A stretch of DNA of 64,000 nt from Fodinibacter sp963811825. Lineage in GTDB: Bacteria > Actinomycetota > Actinomycetes > Actinomycetales > Dermatophilaceae. Each line of letters begins with the position of its first letter. Positions within the stretch are counted from its first letter, which is position 1. The DNA lies in the NCBI GenBank assembly GCA_963811825.1, contig CAWESS010000033.1, positions 1 to 64,000 of the forward strand. The letters run 5' to 3'. The position numbers and the translations under genes are program-made. The notes under the pieces were generated by a model. The model had not been told where the DNA came from. It ran no database searches and saw nothing but the letters and a program-made list of their open reading frames with translations. This document shows, in pieces, positions 26,340 through 35,938 of this stretch.

Positions 26340-27035
26340 ATGCGCAAGGCCTTCCACGAGGAGCTCGACCGAGTCGCCGAGACGCTCGTCGAGATGACGC
26401 ACCTCGCGTCGTCCGCGATGAACCGCGCGACGACGGCACTGCTCGACGCCGACATCCACCTCGCCGACTCCGTCATCGCTGCCGATGCCGAGATCGACGC
26501 CCTGCGAGCCGACCTCGACCTGCTCTCCTTCGACCTGCTGGCCCGCCAGCAGCCCGTCGCCACCGACCTGCGGGTCATCGTGACGAGCATGCGGATGAGC
26601 AGCGACATCGAGCGGATGGGTGACCTGGCGCGGCACGTGGCCAAGGTCGCCCGGCTGCGCTACCCGGAATCCGCCGTGCCCGCCGAGCTGCGCTCGACCA
26701 TCCTGCAGATGGGCCACGTGGCCGAACGGATCGTGGAGAAGGCCGGCTCGGTCATCGCCGCCCGCGACGTCGAGGCCGCCCAGCAGATCGAGCGCGACGA
26801 CGACGCGATGGACGACCTGCACCGCGAGCTGTTCGCCCGCGTCACCGACCCGTCCTGGCGGCACGGCACCGAGGCAGCCATCGACATCACCCTGCTCGGC
26901 CGCTACTACGAGCGGTTCGCCGACCACGCGGTGAGCGTGGGTCACCGGGTCATCTGGCTCGTCACGGGTGAGTTCGACCCGGCCAGCGAGGGCAGCCACG
27001 AGGACGCGGAGGACAGCTCGCCCGCGCTGCGCTGA
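26340..27035 (+). CDS. phoU: Phosphate signalling protein PhoU
   Basis: 231 residues, two three-helix bundles: repeat 1 MRKAFHEELDRVAETLVEMT with DSVIAADAEIDALRADLDLL, repeat 2 ILQMGHVAERIVEKAGSVIA with RDVEAAQQIERDDDAMDDLH. The C-terminal RYYERFADHAVSVGHRVIWL gives the (E/D)xxxD metal motif. PhoU is the negative regulator of the Pst transporter and histidine kinase. ATG 26340 fits the helix start and the PHO-box distance. Confidence 0.92.
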   Translation: MRKAFHEELDRVAETLVEMTHLASSAMNRATTALLDADIHLADSVIAADAEIDALRADLDLLSFDLLARQQPVATDLRVIVTSMRMSSDIERMGDLARHVAKVARLRYPESAVPAELRSTILQMGHVAERIVEKAGSVIAARDVEAAQQIERDDDAMDDLHRELFARVTDPSWRHGTEAAIDITLLGRYYERFADHAVSVGHRVIWLVTGEFDPASEGSHEDAEDSSPALR

Positions 27036-27093
27036 TCGGGCGCTCGAACCCCGTCGGGCTTCTTCTTCCACGCCGGGCACCGCGAACAACGAG

Positions 27094-27128
27094 GCCGGGC
27101 CGGACGCGACATTCGCGCCCGGCCCGGC
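27094..27128. terminator. Hairpin terminator between phoU and fasciclin gene
   Basis: Perfect 10-bp stem GCCGGGCCGG/CCGGCCCGGC with a 15-nt loop, between the convergent phoU and fasciclin genes. It can terminate transcription in both directions. Confidence 0.75.
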
Positions 27129-27144
27129 TCCTTGGGTCGCCGGG

Positions 27145-27717
27145 TCAGGGCAGGGGCACCAGCACGTTGTCGATCGCGTGGATGACGCCGTTGGAGGCGT
27201 TGATGTTCGCGATCACGATCGCAGCGTCGGACGTCGCGGGGCTGACGTCGGTGATCTTGGCCGAGGTCGACACCGACAGCGACGGGCCGAGCAGGGTGCT
27301 GATGGCGCGCTCGCCCTGCTTCGGCACCACGGAGTTGGCGAACCGACGCCCGTCGGTGACGTGGTAGAGCAGCACGTCGTCGGCGAGGTCGTTCGCGACG
27401 AGGAATCCGAGCAGCGTCCCCACGGTGCCGTCGCCGACTCCCGCAGCTGCCAGCTCGTCGGCCGCCTTCTCGAAGGCGGCGTCGGTGGGGGCGAAGACGG
27501 TGTACTTGGTGTCGTTCGAGTCGAGCGCCGCGTCGAGTCCGGTCGCCTGCAGCGCCGCGACGAGGTAGGTGAAGCGTCCGTCGGCCACGGCGATGTCGGT
27601 GATGGTGTCGCTGCCCGGTCGCCCGGGGCCGGCTGCGGAAGCGGCCGGAGCCACGGTGCCCGCCGCGAGTGCGAGGGCGAGGGCCGCGCCCACGCCTGCC
27701 AGGGGTGCCTTGCGCAT
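27145..27717 (-). CDS. Secreted fasciclin (FAS1) domain protein
   Basis: 190 residues. Sec signal peptide (VGAALALALAAGTVAPAASA), then one FAS1 domain: TYLVAALQATGLDAALDSND, the conserved H1 box YTVFAPTDAAFEKA, YHVTDGRRFANSVV and the H2 box SNGVIHAIDNVLVPLP. FAS1 proteins mediate adhesion; mycobacterial MPT70/MPT83 are this type and are controlled by a sigma/anti-sigma pair. The divergent neighbour here is a sigma-like membrane protein, which suggests a similar link. Confidence 0.9.
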   Translation of the reverse strand: MRKAPLAGVGAALALALAAGTVAPAASAAGPGRPGSDTITDIAVADGRFTYLVAALQATGLDAALDSNDTKYTVFAPTDAAFEKAADELAAAGVGDGTVGTLLGFLVANDLADDVLLYHVTDGRRFANSVVPKQGERAISTLLGPSLSVSTSAKITDVSPATSDAAIVIANINASNGVIHAIDNVLVPLP

Positions 27718-27923
27718 GAGGTGTCACCTTTCGTCGTGCGCCCGGAACGGGCGCTTCTATCAAGGGGGTGTTGCCATCCTTGGTTCTGCACGGCGGGCCC
27801 GCTTGGATGCAGCGCCGACCGGAAATCTCGCGGTGCGGCCCCCGAGGGCCCGTCGGCAGAGCGGCCCCCGGGTCGCACAGGGCGAACCTGTCGGCCCGGC
27901 CTGCGGCGGGTGATGATAGGGGG

Positions 27924-29834
27924 GTGACGACGGCGGTCGACGACGACTTTCGCGAGTTCGTGGCCGCTCGCTGGCCCGAGCTGGAGTCGCTGGCGCTCGT
28001 CGTGCTCCTCGATCCGGAGCGTGCTCGTGCCGTGACGGCCGATGCACTGGCCGGGCTGAGCCGCCAGTGGCAGGACACCGTGGATGCCGGCCGCCCCGGT
28101 GAGCAGGCTCGCCGCGCCGTCCTGCACGCCGCCGTCACCGCCGCGACCTCCACCACCGCGACCTCCACAACCGACCGTGGGGCAGAGGTGACCTCTTGGT
28201 CGAACCTGTCCCCAGGGCGACGTCGACGGGGACCCGGTGGACCCGGTGGTTGCTGCGCTCGGCGACGTCATCCGCTCCGCCCCGCCGATCGAGCGGGCCG
28301 TGCTCTCCGGGTCCGTCCTCTGGGGCTGCGGCACCGACGAGGTCGCCCGTCTGCTCGACCGGGACCGTGGCACCGTGGCCGAGCACGCGGCATCCCTGGA
28401 CCACCGACTCACCGCAGCCCATGACGCAGCCCGGGCCGCCGCCGGTCAGGAACCCGCACCCTGGAGCCGCGAGCACGACGTGGCGGCCGCCGTCGACGAG
28501 ATCCTGCGCGGCCTCAGCGACCCGCCCGACCCGGCCGCCCTCGTCGCCGACCGCGCGACCGGGCTGCGGCGGCGCACCCTGCTCGCCGGAGGCGTGGCCG
28601 TCGCGGCCCTCGCCGGGGTCGGGGCGGTGCTCGTGCGCCGAGGTGCCGACGAGCCACCAACGAGTGCCCGCCCGACCGTGGCGCGGCTCGCCCCCGACGA
28701 CCCGCGCTGGGGATCCGTGGACCGGTGGCCCCCGCGAGGCCCCCTCGCTGCTGACCCGGCCGTCGCGGCCCTCGTCGGGCGATCGGCCGACCCTCGCGAC
28801 CGCGTGCTCTGGGCCGGAGACGTCGACGCCCAGCGGGTGGTGCTCGCCCTGACGTACACCGGCAACGTGGAGGAGGACGGCACGATCAACGACGTGTCGT
28901 ACTCCGAGCCGTTCCTGCGTGCCTACCAGGGGCCGCGAGGCATCGGACCCGGCACTCATGCGGGTCGTCGCCCTCACGACGGGAGGCACGATCGGCACGA
29001 CCGAGGTCGTCTCGGTCACGCTTGCCGGGTGGGCAGGATGCGCCACAGCAGTCCCTCCTCCTCGTGCTCGCCCGCCCCACCCTGCGAACGGCCTTCGTCT
29101 CGAACGTCGTCCGGCCACTTCCCAGCGGCACGATGCAGCGCACCTGGGCGACCCTGACGCTGGAGGAAGGCGTCTCGGCGACGACCCTCGACACCCCCCT
29201 CCCCCTCGCCACCCAGCTGCGTGTCGGGTCGTGGGAGGGCAGGCCCGACTCGTTCACCGAGAGCTACCGGACGATCATGGAGGGGCCCACCCCGTCGACG
29301 TCGCCGGCGTGGGCCGAGACGCACATCTCCGCGCTGACCGGCATCCCGGTGTCCGGGCTCTCGAGCACCGTCTTCGTCGATGCCGAGGTGCCGCGCGGGT
29401 TGTTCGACTGGCCGCCCCCGACGGATGCCGTGCCCGCTCGCCTGGTCTCGCTGCTCACCACCACGCCGGACGGTGCCGTGATCAGGACGTCCGCCTACTA
29501 CGACGAGGACTTCGTCGCCCCCATCGAACCCGCACACCTCCTCACCGCCGCGACGCAGCGAGACCCCTTGGTGGTGTGGGCCTCTGACGAGCGCGAGGGG
29601 GTGGCACGGTTCCTCGTCGCCGCGCCGGGCGCCGACCGGGTCCAGCTCATCTCGACGAGCCCCGACGGCTACCCCGTCTCGAAGGTCGTCCGCACCCGCG
29701 GCAAGGACGCCGTCATCGTGCCGGTGGTCAACGGCGCCGACGCCGGCGAGTACCGCGTCATCACCCGGGACGCCAAGGGTCGGGTGCTGTTCGACGGCGT
29801 GCCGAACCCGGGCCGCTACCTCCTCGACACCTGA
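27924..29834 (+). pseudogene. Membrane-tethered sigma-factor-like protein, frameshifted
   Basis: From GTG 27924: an ECF-sigma-like N-terminus (DDDFREFVAARWPELESLAL, DPERARAVTADALAGL), then after a slip near 28215 a region-4-like helix-turn-helix (RSAPPIERAVLSGSVLWGCG, TDEVARLLDRDRGTVAEHAA). A single membrane segment RRTLLAGGVAVAALAGVGAV follows, then a ~350-residue extracytoplasmic domain needing two more slips (about 28960 and 29035) and ending at 29834. Net length remains a multiple of three. It looks like an ECF sigma factor anchored to the membrane, but the promoter-binding residues are poorly conserved. Divergent from the fasciclin gene. Confidence 0.6.
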
Positions 29835-29862
29835 CCCGCACCGGGCCTGCGGACCGACCGGG

Positions 29863-30600
29863 TCAGCGACCCTGGTTGGCCACCGCCGCAGCAGCCGCGG
29901 CCGCCGCCTCGGGGTCGAGGTACTCGCCCGGCCCGGTCGGCATGAAGTCCTCGCCGAGCCGGTAGACGAGCGGCATGCCGGTGGGGATGTTGAGCCCGGC
30001 GATGTCGTCGTCGCTGATGCCGTCGAGGTGCTTGACGAGCGCACGCAGCGAGTTGCCGTGGGCCGTGACGAGCACCGTCCTGCCGGCCACCAGGTCGCTG
30101 CGGATCTCGTTCTCCCAGTACGGCATCATCCGCGGGATGACGTCCTTGAGGCACTCGGTCAGCGGCACGTCGATACCCGCGTAGCGCGGGTCGCCGGTCT
30201 GGTCGAACTCGCTGCCGGCCTCGATGGGCGGCGGCGGGGTGTCGAAGCTGCGGCGCCACAGCATGAACTGCTCGTCACCGTACTTCTCGCGCGTCGCCGC
30301 CTTGTCCAGGCCCTGGAGCGCGCCGTAGTGCCGCTCGTTGAGCCGCCAGCTGCGGTGCACGGGAATCCAGTGCCGGTCACACGCGTCGAGCGCGAGGTTC
30401 GCGGTCGTGATCGCCCGGCGCTGCACGGAGGTGTGCAGCACGTCGGGCAGCACCCCGGCATCCTTCATCAGCTGACCACCACGCGTCGCTTCGGCGCGGC
30501 CCTTGTCGGTGAGGTCGACGTCGACCCACCCGGTGAACAGGTTCTTCTGGTTCCAGTCGGACTCGCCGTGGCGCAGGAGGATGAGCGTGTGATCGGTCAT
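29863..30600 (-). CDS. gpmA: 2,3-bisphosphoglycerate-dependent phosphoglycerate mutase
   Basis: 245 residues. RHG phosphohistidine motif LILLRHGESDWNQKNLFTGW, LNERHYGALQGLDKA with the catalytic Glu, and VLVTAHGNSLRALVKHLDG. It interconverts 3- and 2-phosphoglycerate in glycolysis. In mycobacteria gpm1 lies between ybjN-like and senX3 genes; here fasciclin, sigma-like and phoU genes separate them. The C-terminal poly-Ala tail is an odd but harmless extension. Confidence 0.95.
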   Translation of the reverse strand: MTDHTLILLRHGESDWNQKNLFTGWVDVDLTDKGRAEATRGGQLMKDAGVLPDVLHTSVQRRAITTANLALDACDRHWIPVHRSWRLNERHYGALQGLDKAATREKYGDEQFMLWRRSFDTPPPPIEAGSEFDQTGDPRYAGIDVPLTECLKDVIPRMMPYWENEIRSDLVAGRTVLVTAHGNSLRALVKHLDGISDDDIAGLNIPTGMPLVYRLGEDFMPTGPGEYLDPEAAAAAAAAVANQGR

Positions 30601-30609
30601 GGCGCAACC

Positions 30610-31125
30610 CTAGTCGCGCTCGGGGTCACCCGGCCGGGCGAGAATGCCGCGGAACGCCTCGAGGTTCCGCAGGCTCTCGCCGCGCGACACCCGCCACTCC
30701 CACTCCTTGCGCATCGAGGACAGGAAGCCCATGACGAGCAGCTCGTTGAACGGCTCGTCGCACGCGGTCAGCACGACGCCGAGCAGCTGGTCGAGGGAGT
30801 CCGCGTCGACGCCCGCGGCCGGCATCCGGCCGGTGACGAACACGTCGCCGGCGCGGTCGACGGCATACGCGAGACCGGGCAGCCGGAGGTTGCGCCGCAA
30901 CAGGAAGCGGTACACGTCGGCGTGGTTCTCGTCGGGGTTGCGGATGACGAAGGCCGACACCGACAACGCCGCGTCCGAGACGACGAGCGAGGCGATGGTC
31001 TTCAGCTTCTTCTCGCCCGGCAGCGCCACGACGTACTCGTCGTCGCGCGCCCCGGGCTCCCACTCCAGCCCGGATGCCGTGAGGAAACCCTCGATCGTCG
31101 CGCGCAGCGCCGCTCGCTGGCTCAC
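30610..31125 (-). CDS. YbjN domain-containing protein
   Basis: 171 residues, alpha/beta YbjN fold: IEGFLTASGLEWEPGARDDE, a central pair of strands (EYVVALPGEKKLKTIASLVV), FLLRRNLRLPGLAYAVDRAG and a C-terminal helical half. Such proteins resemble type III secretion chaperones and are of unknown function in actinobacteria. The position between mshA and gpmA is conserved. Confidence 0.85.
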   Translation of the reverse strand: MSQRAALRATIEGFLTASGLEWEPGARDDEYVVALPGEKKLKTIASLVVSDAALSVSAFVIRNPDENHADVYRFLLRRNLRLPGLAYAVDRAGDVFVTGRMPAAGVDADSLDQLLGVVLTACDEPFNELLVMGFLSSMRKEWEWRVSRGESLRNLEAFRGILARPGDPERD

Positions 31126-31156
31126 GCGCTGACCACGGTGACCGAGCAGCCCGCGC

Positions 31157-32479
31157 TCACGGGATGACCGCCGTGGGGATGCCGGTCAGCAGCTCGGCCT
31201 CGTGGATCGGCACCTCGCGCGGGTGGTCCATCGCGTCGGCGTAGACCTCGGCCAGACGCTGCGCCGTGCGCGCCCAGGAGAACCCGGCCGCGTGCTCGAC
31301 GCCGGCCCGGGCCAACCCCGGCGCGCGCTGCGGGTCGCAGACGACCATCTCGACGGCCGTCGCCCAGTCGGCGGTGTCGTGACCGTCGACGAGCACCCCC
31401 GCGGGCCCGACGGCGGTGGGCAGCCCCCCGACGTTGGCGGCGACGACCGGCGTGCCGCACGCCTGCGCCTCGACCGCCACGAGCCCGAACGACTCACTGT
31501 GCGAGGGCACGGCCACGACGTCCGCTGCCCGGTACCACTGCGCCAGCGTCGCGCGGTCGACGGGCGGAACGAAGCGCACGAGGTCGGCGATGCCCAGGCG
31601 CTGCGCCAGCTCGGTGAGCCCCATCGGGTTGCGCACACCCGTGCCACTCGCCCCGCCGAGGATGCCGACGACGAGGCGCGAGCGCAGCTCGGGCCGGCGG
31701 CGCACGAGCTCGGCGGCGGCACGCACGAGGACGTCGGGGGCCTTGAGCGGCTGGATCCGGCCGACGAACAGGAGGAGCACGGCATCCGCCGGGATGCCGA
31801 CGCGGGCCCGCGCCTCGCCCTTCGAGCCGGGGCTGAACACGTCGAGGTCGACGCCCGGCTCGGCCACGGCCACGCGGGACGGGTCGGCGCCGTAGAGCGC
31901 GACGAGCTCCTCGGCCTCGCGGGAGGTGTTGGCGACGAGCCGGTCGGCGGCCTCGACGACCTGGGCCTCACCGATCTCCCGGCCGCGCGGTTCGGGCTCG
32001 TCACCGTCGGCGAGGTGCAGGTTCTTCACCCGGGCCATGGTGTGCATCGAGTGCACGAGCGGCACGCCCCACCGGTCGGCGGCCAGCCAGCCGACCTGGC
32101 CGGAGAGCCAGTAGTGCGAGTGCACGAGGTCGTAGTACCCGGGCGGCGCGTGGGCCGCCACCCGCATCATGCCTGCGGCGAAGGCACACAGCTGGCCCGG
32201 CAGGTCCTCCTTGGACAGGCCCTCGTACGGCCCGGCGGCGAGGTGTCGCACGACCACGCCGGGCTCGACCTCGACGACCGGCGGCAGCGCTGCGCTCGTG
32301 GTGCGGGTGAAGAGGTCGACGGCGATCTGGCGGCGGGCCAGCTGGCGGGCGACCTCGAGCACGTAGACGTTCATGCCGCCGGCGTCGCCCTCCCCCGGCT
32401 GGGCGAGCGGGGAGGTGTGCACGGTGACCATCGCGATGCGGTGCAGCCGGCGCTGCGGCGGGTGCGTGCTCATGACCAT
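31157..32479 (-). CDS. mshA: D-inositol-3-phosphate glycosyltransferase, mycothiol step 1
   Basis: About 440 residues, GT4 family with a GT-B fold. N-lobe RIAMVTVHTSPLAQPGEGDA then GGMNVYVLEVARQLARRQ and HSHYWLSGQVGWLAADRWGV; C-lobe LLFVGRIQPLKAPDVLVRAA and the EX7E-type loop SHSESFGLVAVEAQACGTPV. MshA joins N-acetylglucosamine to inositol-3-phosphate as the first step of mycothiol synthesis. The start may be 32479 or 32473. Start codons further upstream lack conserved residues. Confidence 0.93.
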   Translation of the reverse strand: MVMSTHPPQRRLHRIAMVTVHTSPLAQPGEGDAGGMNVYVLEVARQLARRQIAVDLFTRTTSAALPPVVEVEPGVVVRHLAAGPYEGLSKEDLPGQLCAFAAGMMRVAAHAPPGYYDLVHSHYWLSGQVGWLAADRWGVPLVHSMHTMARVKNLHLADGDEPEPRGREIGEAQVVEAADRLVANTSREAEELVALYGADPSRVAVAEPGVDLDVFSPGSKGEARARVGIPADAVLLLFVGRIQPLKAPDVLVRAAAELVRRRPELRSRLVVGILGGASGTGVRNPMGLTELAQRLGIADLVRFVPPVDRATLAQWYRAADVVAVPSHSESFGLVAVEAQACGTPVVAANVGGLPTAVGPAGVLVDGHDTADWATAVEMVVCDPQRAPGLARAGVEHAAGFSWARTAQRLAEVYADAMDHPREVPIHEAELLTGIPTAVIP

Positions 32480-32487
32480 CGAGTGTG

Positions 32488-33270
32488 TCACGCCTCTCGC
32501 GGCGTGTCCGTGACGGTCACCACCGCCCGGGGAGCCCACACGTGCACGGCGATGCGGCCGTCCTGGCGCAGGTCGACCGCGCGGGGTACCTGCACCGGCC
32601 CGATCGAGACGTCGGTGCCCAGCACCCACGTGAACGACGGTTGCGCGATGACGGTCGGGTCGACCCAGTAGGCGCGTTGTCGCAGGTTGCGCTCGGGCAG
32701 TGCCGGGGCGATGCCCGTGGTCGCGGGCCGCCAGTCGAGGTGGATGGCGAGCGCGTCGGCGCCGGGCACCAGGACATCCATGCGGATGGAGCCGTCCGTG
32801 GGTTCGAACTTGATCCGCAGCGGCCGACTCGTGGAGCCGTCGTGGACCACGCCGAGGTACTCCACGACGTCGCCCACGCGGCGCACGGCGTCGAGGCGCA
32901 CGTGGTCGAGCACGGCATCCACCTGTTCGCGGGGGTGGTCGTCGCCCTCACTCAGCGACCCGACCATCGCGGTGACCGGCGCGCTGCGGGTCACCGTGTC
33001 GGCCAGCACCTCGCTGCCGCGTGCGAGCCGGAAGCCCGAGCTGTAGAGGGACACCGAGAGGCCGGCCCCCAGCGACTGCACACCACGGGTGTCCTGGGCC
33101 ACCTCGAGCAGCCCGGGCTCCACGTCGGCGACCCCGATGTCCTGCGCCAGCACCCGGGGCACCCACGACGTGAGGCCCAGCACGAGGGCGGCGCTGAGCG
33201 AGACGACGAGCGCGAGCATCGACAGGCTCACCCGGCCGTCCCGGTTGCGTCGGCCCCACCAGTTCAGCAC
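32488..33270 (-). CDS. Single-pass membrane protein of unknown function
   Basis: 260 residues from GTG 33270. N-terminal anchor (SLSMLALVVSLSAALVLGLT) precedes a large exported domain with regular beta-strand spacing, including VGDVVEYLGVVHDGS and VHVWAPRAVVTVTDTP near the end. No catalytic motif is visible. It is just upstream of mshA with only an 8-bp gap, so probably one operon, but a role in mycothiol is unsupported. Confidence 0.7.
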   Translation of the reverse strand: MLNWWGRRNRDGRVSLSMLALVVSLSAALVLGLTSWVPRVLAQDIGVADVEPGLLEVAQDTRGVQSLGAGLSVSLYSSGFRLARGSEVLADTVTRSAPVTAMVGSLSEGDDHPREQVDAVLDHVRLDAVRRVGDVVEYLGVVHDGSTSRPLRIKFEPTDGSIRMDVLVPGADALAIHLDWRPATTGIAPALPERNLRQRAYWVDPTVIAQPSFTWVLGTDVSIGPVQVPRAVDLRQDGRIAVHVWAPRAVVTVTDTPREA

Positions 33271-33322
33271 CCCCCAAGGGTACGTCCGGGGCGCCTCCGG
33301 CCCCCGGTCGTACGCTGGGCGC

Positions 33323-34126
33323 GTGACGCCGCAGCGCCCCCACGGGGTCATCACCCGGGGCACGACCAACCCCAACCGGCTGCGTCGCTGCGACCGCTGG
33401 CTCGCGGGGCCCCAGGCCTGGCGGCTGCGCGGAGGCGCCACGCCTCCCGTCGTCGTCGACCTCGGCTACGGCGCCTCGCCCGTCACCGCGGTCGAGCTGC
33501 ACGACCGGTTGCGGGCGGTCCGGCCCGATGTCGAGGTCGTCGGGGTCGAGATCGACCCGGCCCGCGTCGCCGCGGCCCGGCCCCTGGAGCGCCCCGGCCT
33601 GACCTTCGCGCTCGGCGGCTTCGAGGTGCCGCTGCCGGGTGGTCGCCGACCCGTGGTCGTGCGCGCGTTCAACGTGCTGCGTCAGTACGACGAGTCCGAG
33701 GTCGCGGCGGCCTGGGGGGCGACCACCTCCCGGTTGGCCCCGGACGGCCTGCTCGTCGACGGCACCTGTGACGAGCTCGGGCGAGTCGCCGCGTGGGTGG
33801 CGCTCACGGCATCCGGCCCCGTGAGCCTGACGCTCAGCCTGCGGCTGCGCGGCCTGGAGCGGCCCGGCATCGTCGCCGAGCGGCTGCCGAAGGCGCTGAT
33901 CCACCGCAACGTCCCGGGCGAGCCCGTGCACCGACTGCTGTCGGACCTCGACGAGACGTGGGCGCGACAGGCACCGCACGCGGCCTACGGGGTCCGCCAA
34001 CGGTTCATCGCGACGGCGGGTGCTCTGCGGGATGCCGGGTGGCCGGTTCTCGACGGACCGTCACGCTGGCGCGTGGGCGAGCTGACGGTCGCCTGGGATG
34101 CCGTCGCGCCTCACCAGGGGCCGTAG
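33323..34126 (+). CDS. Class I SAM-dependent methyltransferase-like protein
   Basis: 267 residues from GTG 33323. A methyltransferase motif I is seen in PPVVVDLGYGASPVTAVELH, followed by VEVVGVEIDPARVAAARP with the acidic ribose-binding residue and LAPDGLLVDGTCDELG after it. The substrate is unknown. It ends 16 bp inside the convergent DUF2516 gene. Its divergent position next to the mshA operon may be chance. Confidence 0.75.
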   Translation: MTPQRPHGVITRGTTNPNRLRRCDRWLAGPQAWRLRGGATPPVVVDLGYGASPVTAVELHDRLRAVRPDVEVVGVEIDPARVAAARPLERPGLTFALGGFEVPLPGGRRPVVVRAFNVLRQYDESEVAAAWGATTSRLAPDGLLVDGTCDELGRVAAWVALTASGPVSLTLSLRLRGLERPGIVAERLPKALIHRNVPGEPVHRLLSDLDETWARQAPHAAYGVRQRFIATAGALRDAGWPVLDGPSRWRVGELTVAWDAVAPHQGP

Positions 34127-34431
34127 GGCCCCTGGGTGCCGCTCCCGCGGCCCATCACCTGGTCGAGCGCGGGCTTGACGTCGGCGAGGTAGACCCCCGC
34201 GGCGACGATCGCGATGATCGCGAGGAAGCCGACCCCACCGAGGGCGACGAAGCCGAGCAGCACGGCCAGGCCGGTGACGAGCATCCAGAACTGCTTGGTC
34301 CGCTTCCCGGCCGCGACGAAGGCGTCGGGGCGGCGCCGGAGGCAGTCGATGAGGGCCCACACCTCGACGCCGAGGGCCACGGCGGACAGGCCCAGGACGA
34401 TGTACTGCTGGAGGCTGGCGAGCAGGTTCAT
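34111..34431 (-). CDS. DUF2516 family membrane protein
   Basis: 106 residues with three hydrophobic segments: ASLQQYIVLGLSAVALGVEV, a central LVTGLAVLLGFVALGGVGFL and AIIAIVAAGVYLADVKPALD, with the conserved LIDCLRRRPDAFVAAGKRTK between helices 1 and 2. In mycobacteria the homologue follows hbhA, which is also nearby here. Function unknown. Its tail overlaps the 3' end of the methyltransferase gene. Confidence 0.85.
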   Translation of the reverse strand: MNLLASLQQYIVLGLSAVALGVEVWALIDCLRRRPDAFVAAGKRTKQFWMLVTGLAVLLGFVALGGVGFLAIIAIVAAGVYLADVKPALDQVMGRGSGTQGPYGPW

Positions 34432-34459
34432 GACGTCAAGGGTAGGCGTCGGAAGCGGC

Positions 34460-34885
34460 TCAGACCTCCAGGAGGATCGTGACCGGGCCGTCGTTCACGA
34501 GCTCGAGGTCCATGTGGGCACCGAATCGGCCGGTCTCGACCTCGACCCCGCGCTCTCGGAGGGCGTGGACGACCTGCTCGACGACGGGCTCCGCGAGGGA
34601 TGCCGGAGCGGCGGCGTTCCACGACGGGCGACGCCCCTTGCGGGTGTCGGCGTAGAGGGTGAACTGGCTGACCACGAGGACCGGGGCGCCGTCGTCGAGC
34701 ACGGATCGCTCGCCGTGCAGGATGCGCAGCTCGGCGATCTTGCGGGCCAGGGTGGCGACCTCGGCAGGACCGTCCCCGTGGGTGACGCCGACGAGGGCGA
34801 CGAGCCCCGGGCGGGTCACCTCACCGACGACCTCGCCCTCGACGAGGACGCGGGCCCGCGAGACCCGCTGGAGGACGGCCTTCAC
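34460..34885 (-). CDS. dtd: D-aminoacyl-tRNA deacylase
   Basis: 141 residues, full length. N-terminus MKAVLQRVSRARVLVEGEVV, catalytic VSQFTLYADTRKGRRPSWNA (the SQxT motif) and the C-terminal NDGPVTILLEV (the NxGPVT cross-subunit motif). The enzyme removes D-amino acids and mis-attached glycine from tRNA. It lies downstream of the asparaginase gene with a 7-bp gap. Confidence 0.95.
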   Translation of the reverse strand: MKAVLQRVSRARVLVEGEVVGEVTRPGLVALVGVTHGDGPAEVATLARKIAELRILHGERSVLDDGAPVLVVSQFTLYADTRKGRRPSWNAAAPASLAEPVVEQVVHALRERGVEVETGRFGAHMDLELVNDGPVTILLEV

Positions 34886-34892
34886 CGGGGGC

Positions 34893-35885
34893 TCACTCGG
34901 TGATGCCGACGGCGACGACCGAGCCGACCGGCATCCCGTGCCCGAGGATCGGGGCCGCCTCGAGACGTTCGTAGGCGCTGGACTCGACGCCGATCCTGCG
35001 CAGGACGGCGGCGAGCACGACCGGCCGGGCGCGTTGGTTGCCGTCGGCGATCTTCAGTGCGACGCCCCGACCGTCGGCCAGGCCGGCCGCGTAGACGGCC
35101 TCGGCGCCGTCCTTGGCGATCAGGCCGTCCGTGCCGCGGATGAGGGCGGTGACGTCGCGCCTCGTGCCACCGAGGTACTCGGGGTGGGCGCGCAGGGCCG
35201 CGGTCACGGTGGCCTCGTGGGTGCCGGGTTCGGCAGCGGCGACCCGGCCGAAGGCCCGGGCCAGGCCGGCGAGGGAGATCGCCATGACGGGCGCACCGCA
35301 ACCGTCGACGGCCACGGCCGCGACCGGCTCGCCGGCGAGGTCGGCGATCGTCTCGGCCATGAGGCGCTGCAACGGGTGGGCCGGGTCACGGTAGGTCGTG
35401 AGGTCCCAGTCGTTGACCCGGCAGGTGGCGAGCATGGCGGCGTGCTTGCCGGAGCAGTTCTGCGCCAGCGGGCGTGCGGTGCGGCCCGCGGCGATCCAGA
35501 CGTCGCGCTCGTCGGGGTCGTAGGGCAGGTCAGGGGTGTTCTGCAGGTCTGCTTCGCTGAGGCCGACGGCGGCGAGCATGTCGCGCACGGCGTCGAGGTG
35601 GAACGGCTGGGCGGAGTGGCTCGCACTCGCCAGTGCCAGGTGGTGCGGCGGCAGCACGAGCCCGCCACGGAGCATCGCCACGGACTGCAGCGGCTTGTTC
35701 GACGAGCGGGGGAAGATCGGGTCGTCCGGGTCGCCCCAGGAGTGCAGCAGGGAGCCGTCGGATGCCGTGACCGCGACACTGCCGCGGTGCACCGACTCCA
35801 CGACTCCACCGCGGGTGACGTGCGCGAGCACCGGCGCGTCGGCGAGCGCGGGCGGCGTCACGGTGAGGGAAGTCTGCTGGGGCAC
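34893..35885 (-). CDS. Asparaginase (thermolabile L-asparaginase II type)
   Basis: 330 residues from GTG 35885. Family signatures: RGGVVESVHRGSVAV, FPRSSNKPLQSVAMLRGG, LPPHHLALASASHSAQPFHL, CSGKHAAMLATC and AVDGCGAPVMAISLAGLARA, ending with GRGVALKIADGNQRARPVVL. These define the serine-type, Rhizobium-like L-asparaginases, not the T-x-T type. It hydrolyses L-asparagine to aspartate and ammonia. The GTG start is preferred because the upstream residues are not conserved. Confidence 0.88.
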   Translation of the reverse strand: MPQQTSLTVTPPALADAPVLAHVTRGGVVESVHRGSVAVTASDGSLLHSWGDPDDPIFPRSSNKPLQSVAMLRGGLVLPPHHLALASASHSAQPFHLDAVRDMLAAVGLSEADLQNTPDLPYDPDERDVWIAAGRTARPLAQNCSGKHAAMLATCRVNDWDLTTYRDPAHPLQRLMAETIADLAGEPVAAVAVDGCGAPVMAISLAGLARAFGRVAAAEPGTHEATVTAALRAHPEYLGGTRRDVTALIRGTDGLIAKDGAEAVYAAGLADGRGVALKIADGNQRARPVVLAAVLRRIGVESSAYERLEAAPILGHGMPVGSVVAVGITE

Positions 35886-35938
35886 GGAGGCGACCCTATC
35901 CGCGGGCTGGGGCGGACGGCATCCGTGGGCGGACACGA

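Noticed and set aside
24912..26340. Plus-strand extension of phoU to 707 codons
   Set aside because: Upstream codons are antisense to senX3; the PhoU fold starts at ATG 26340.
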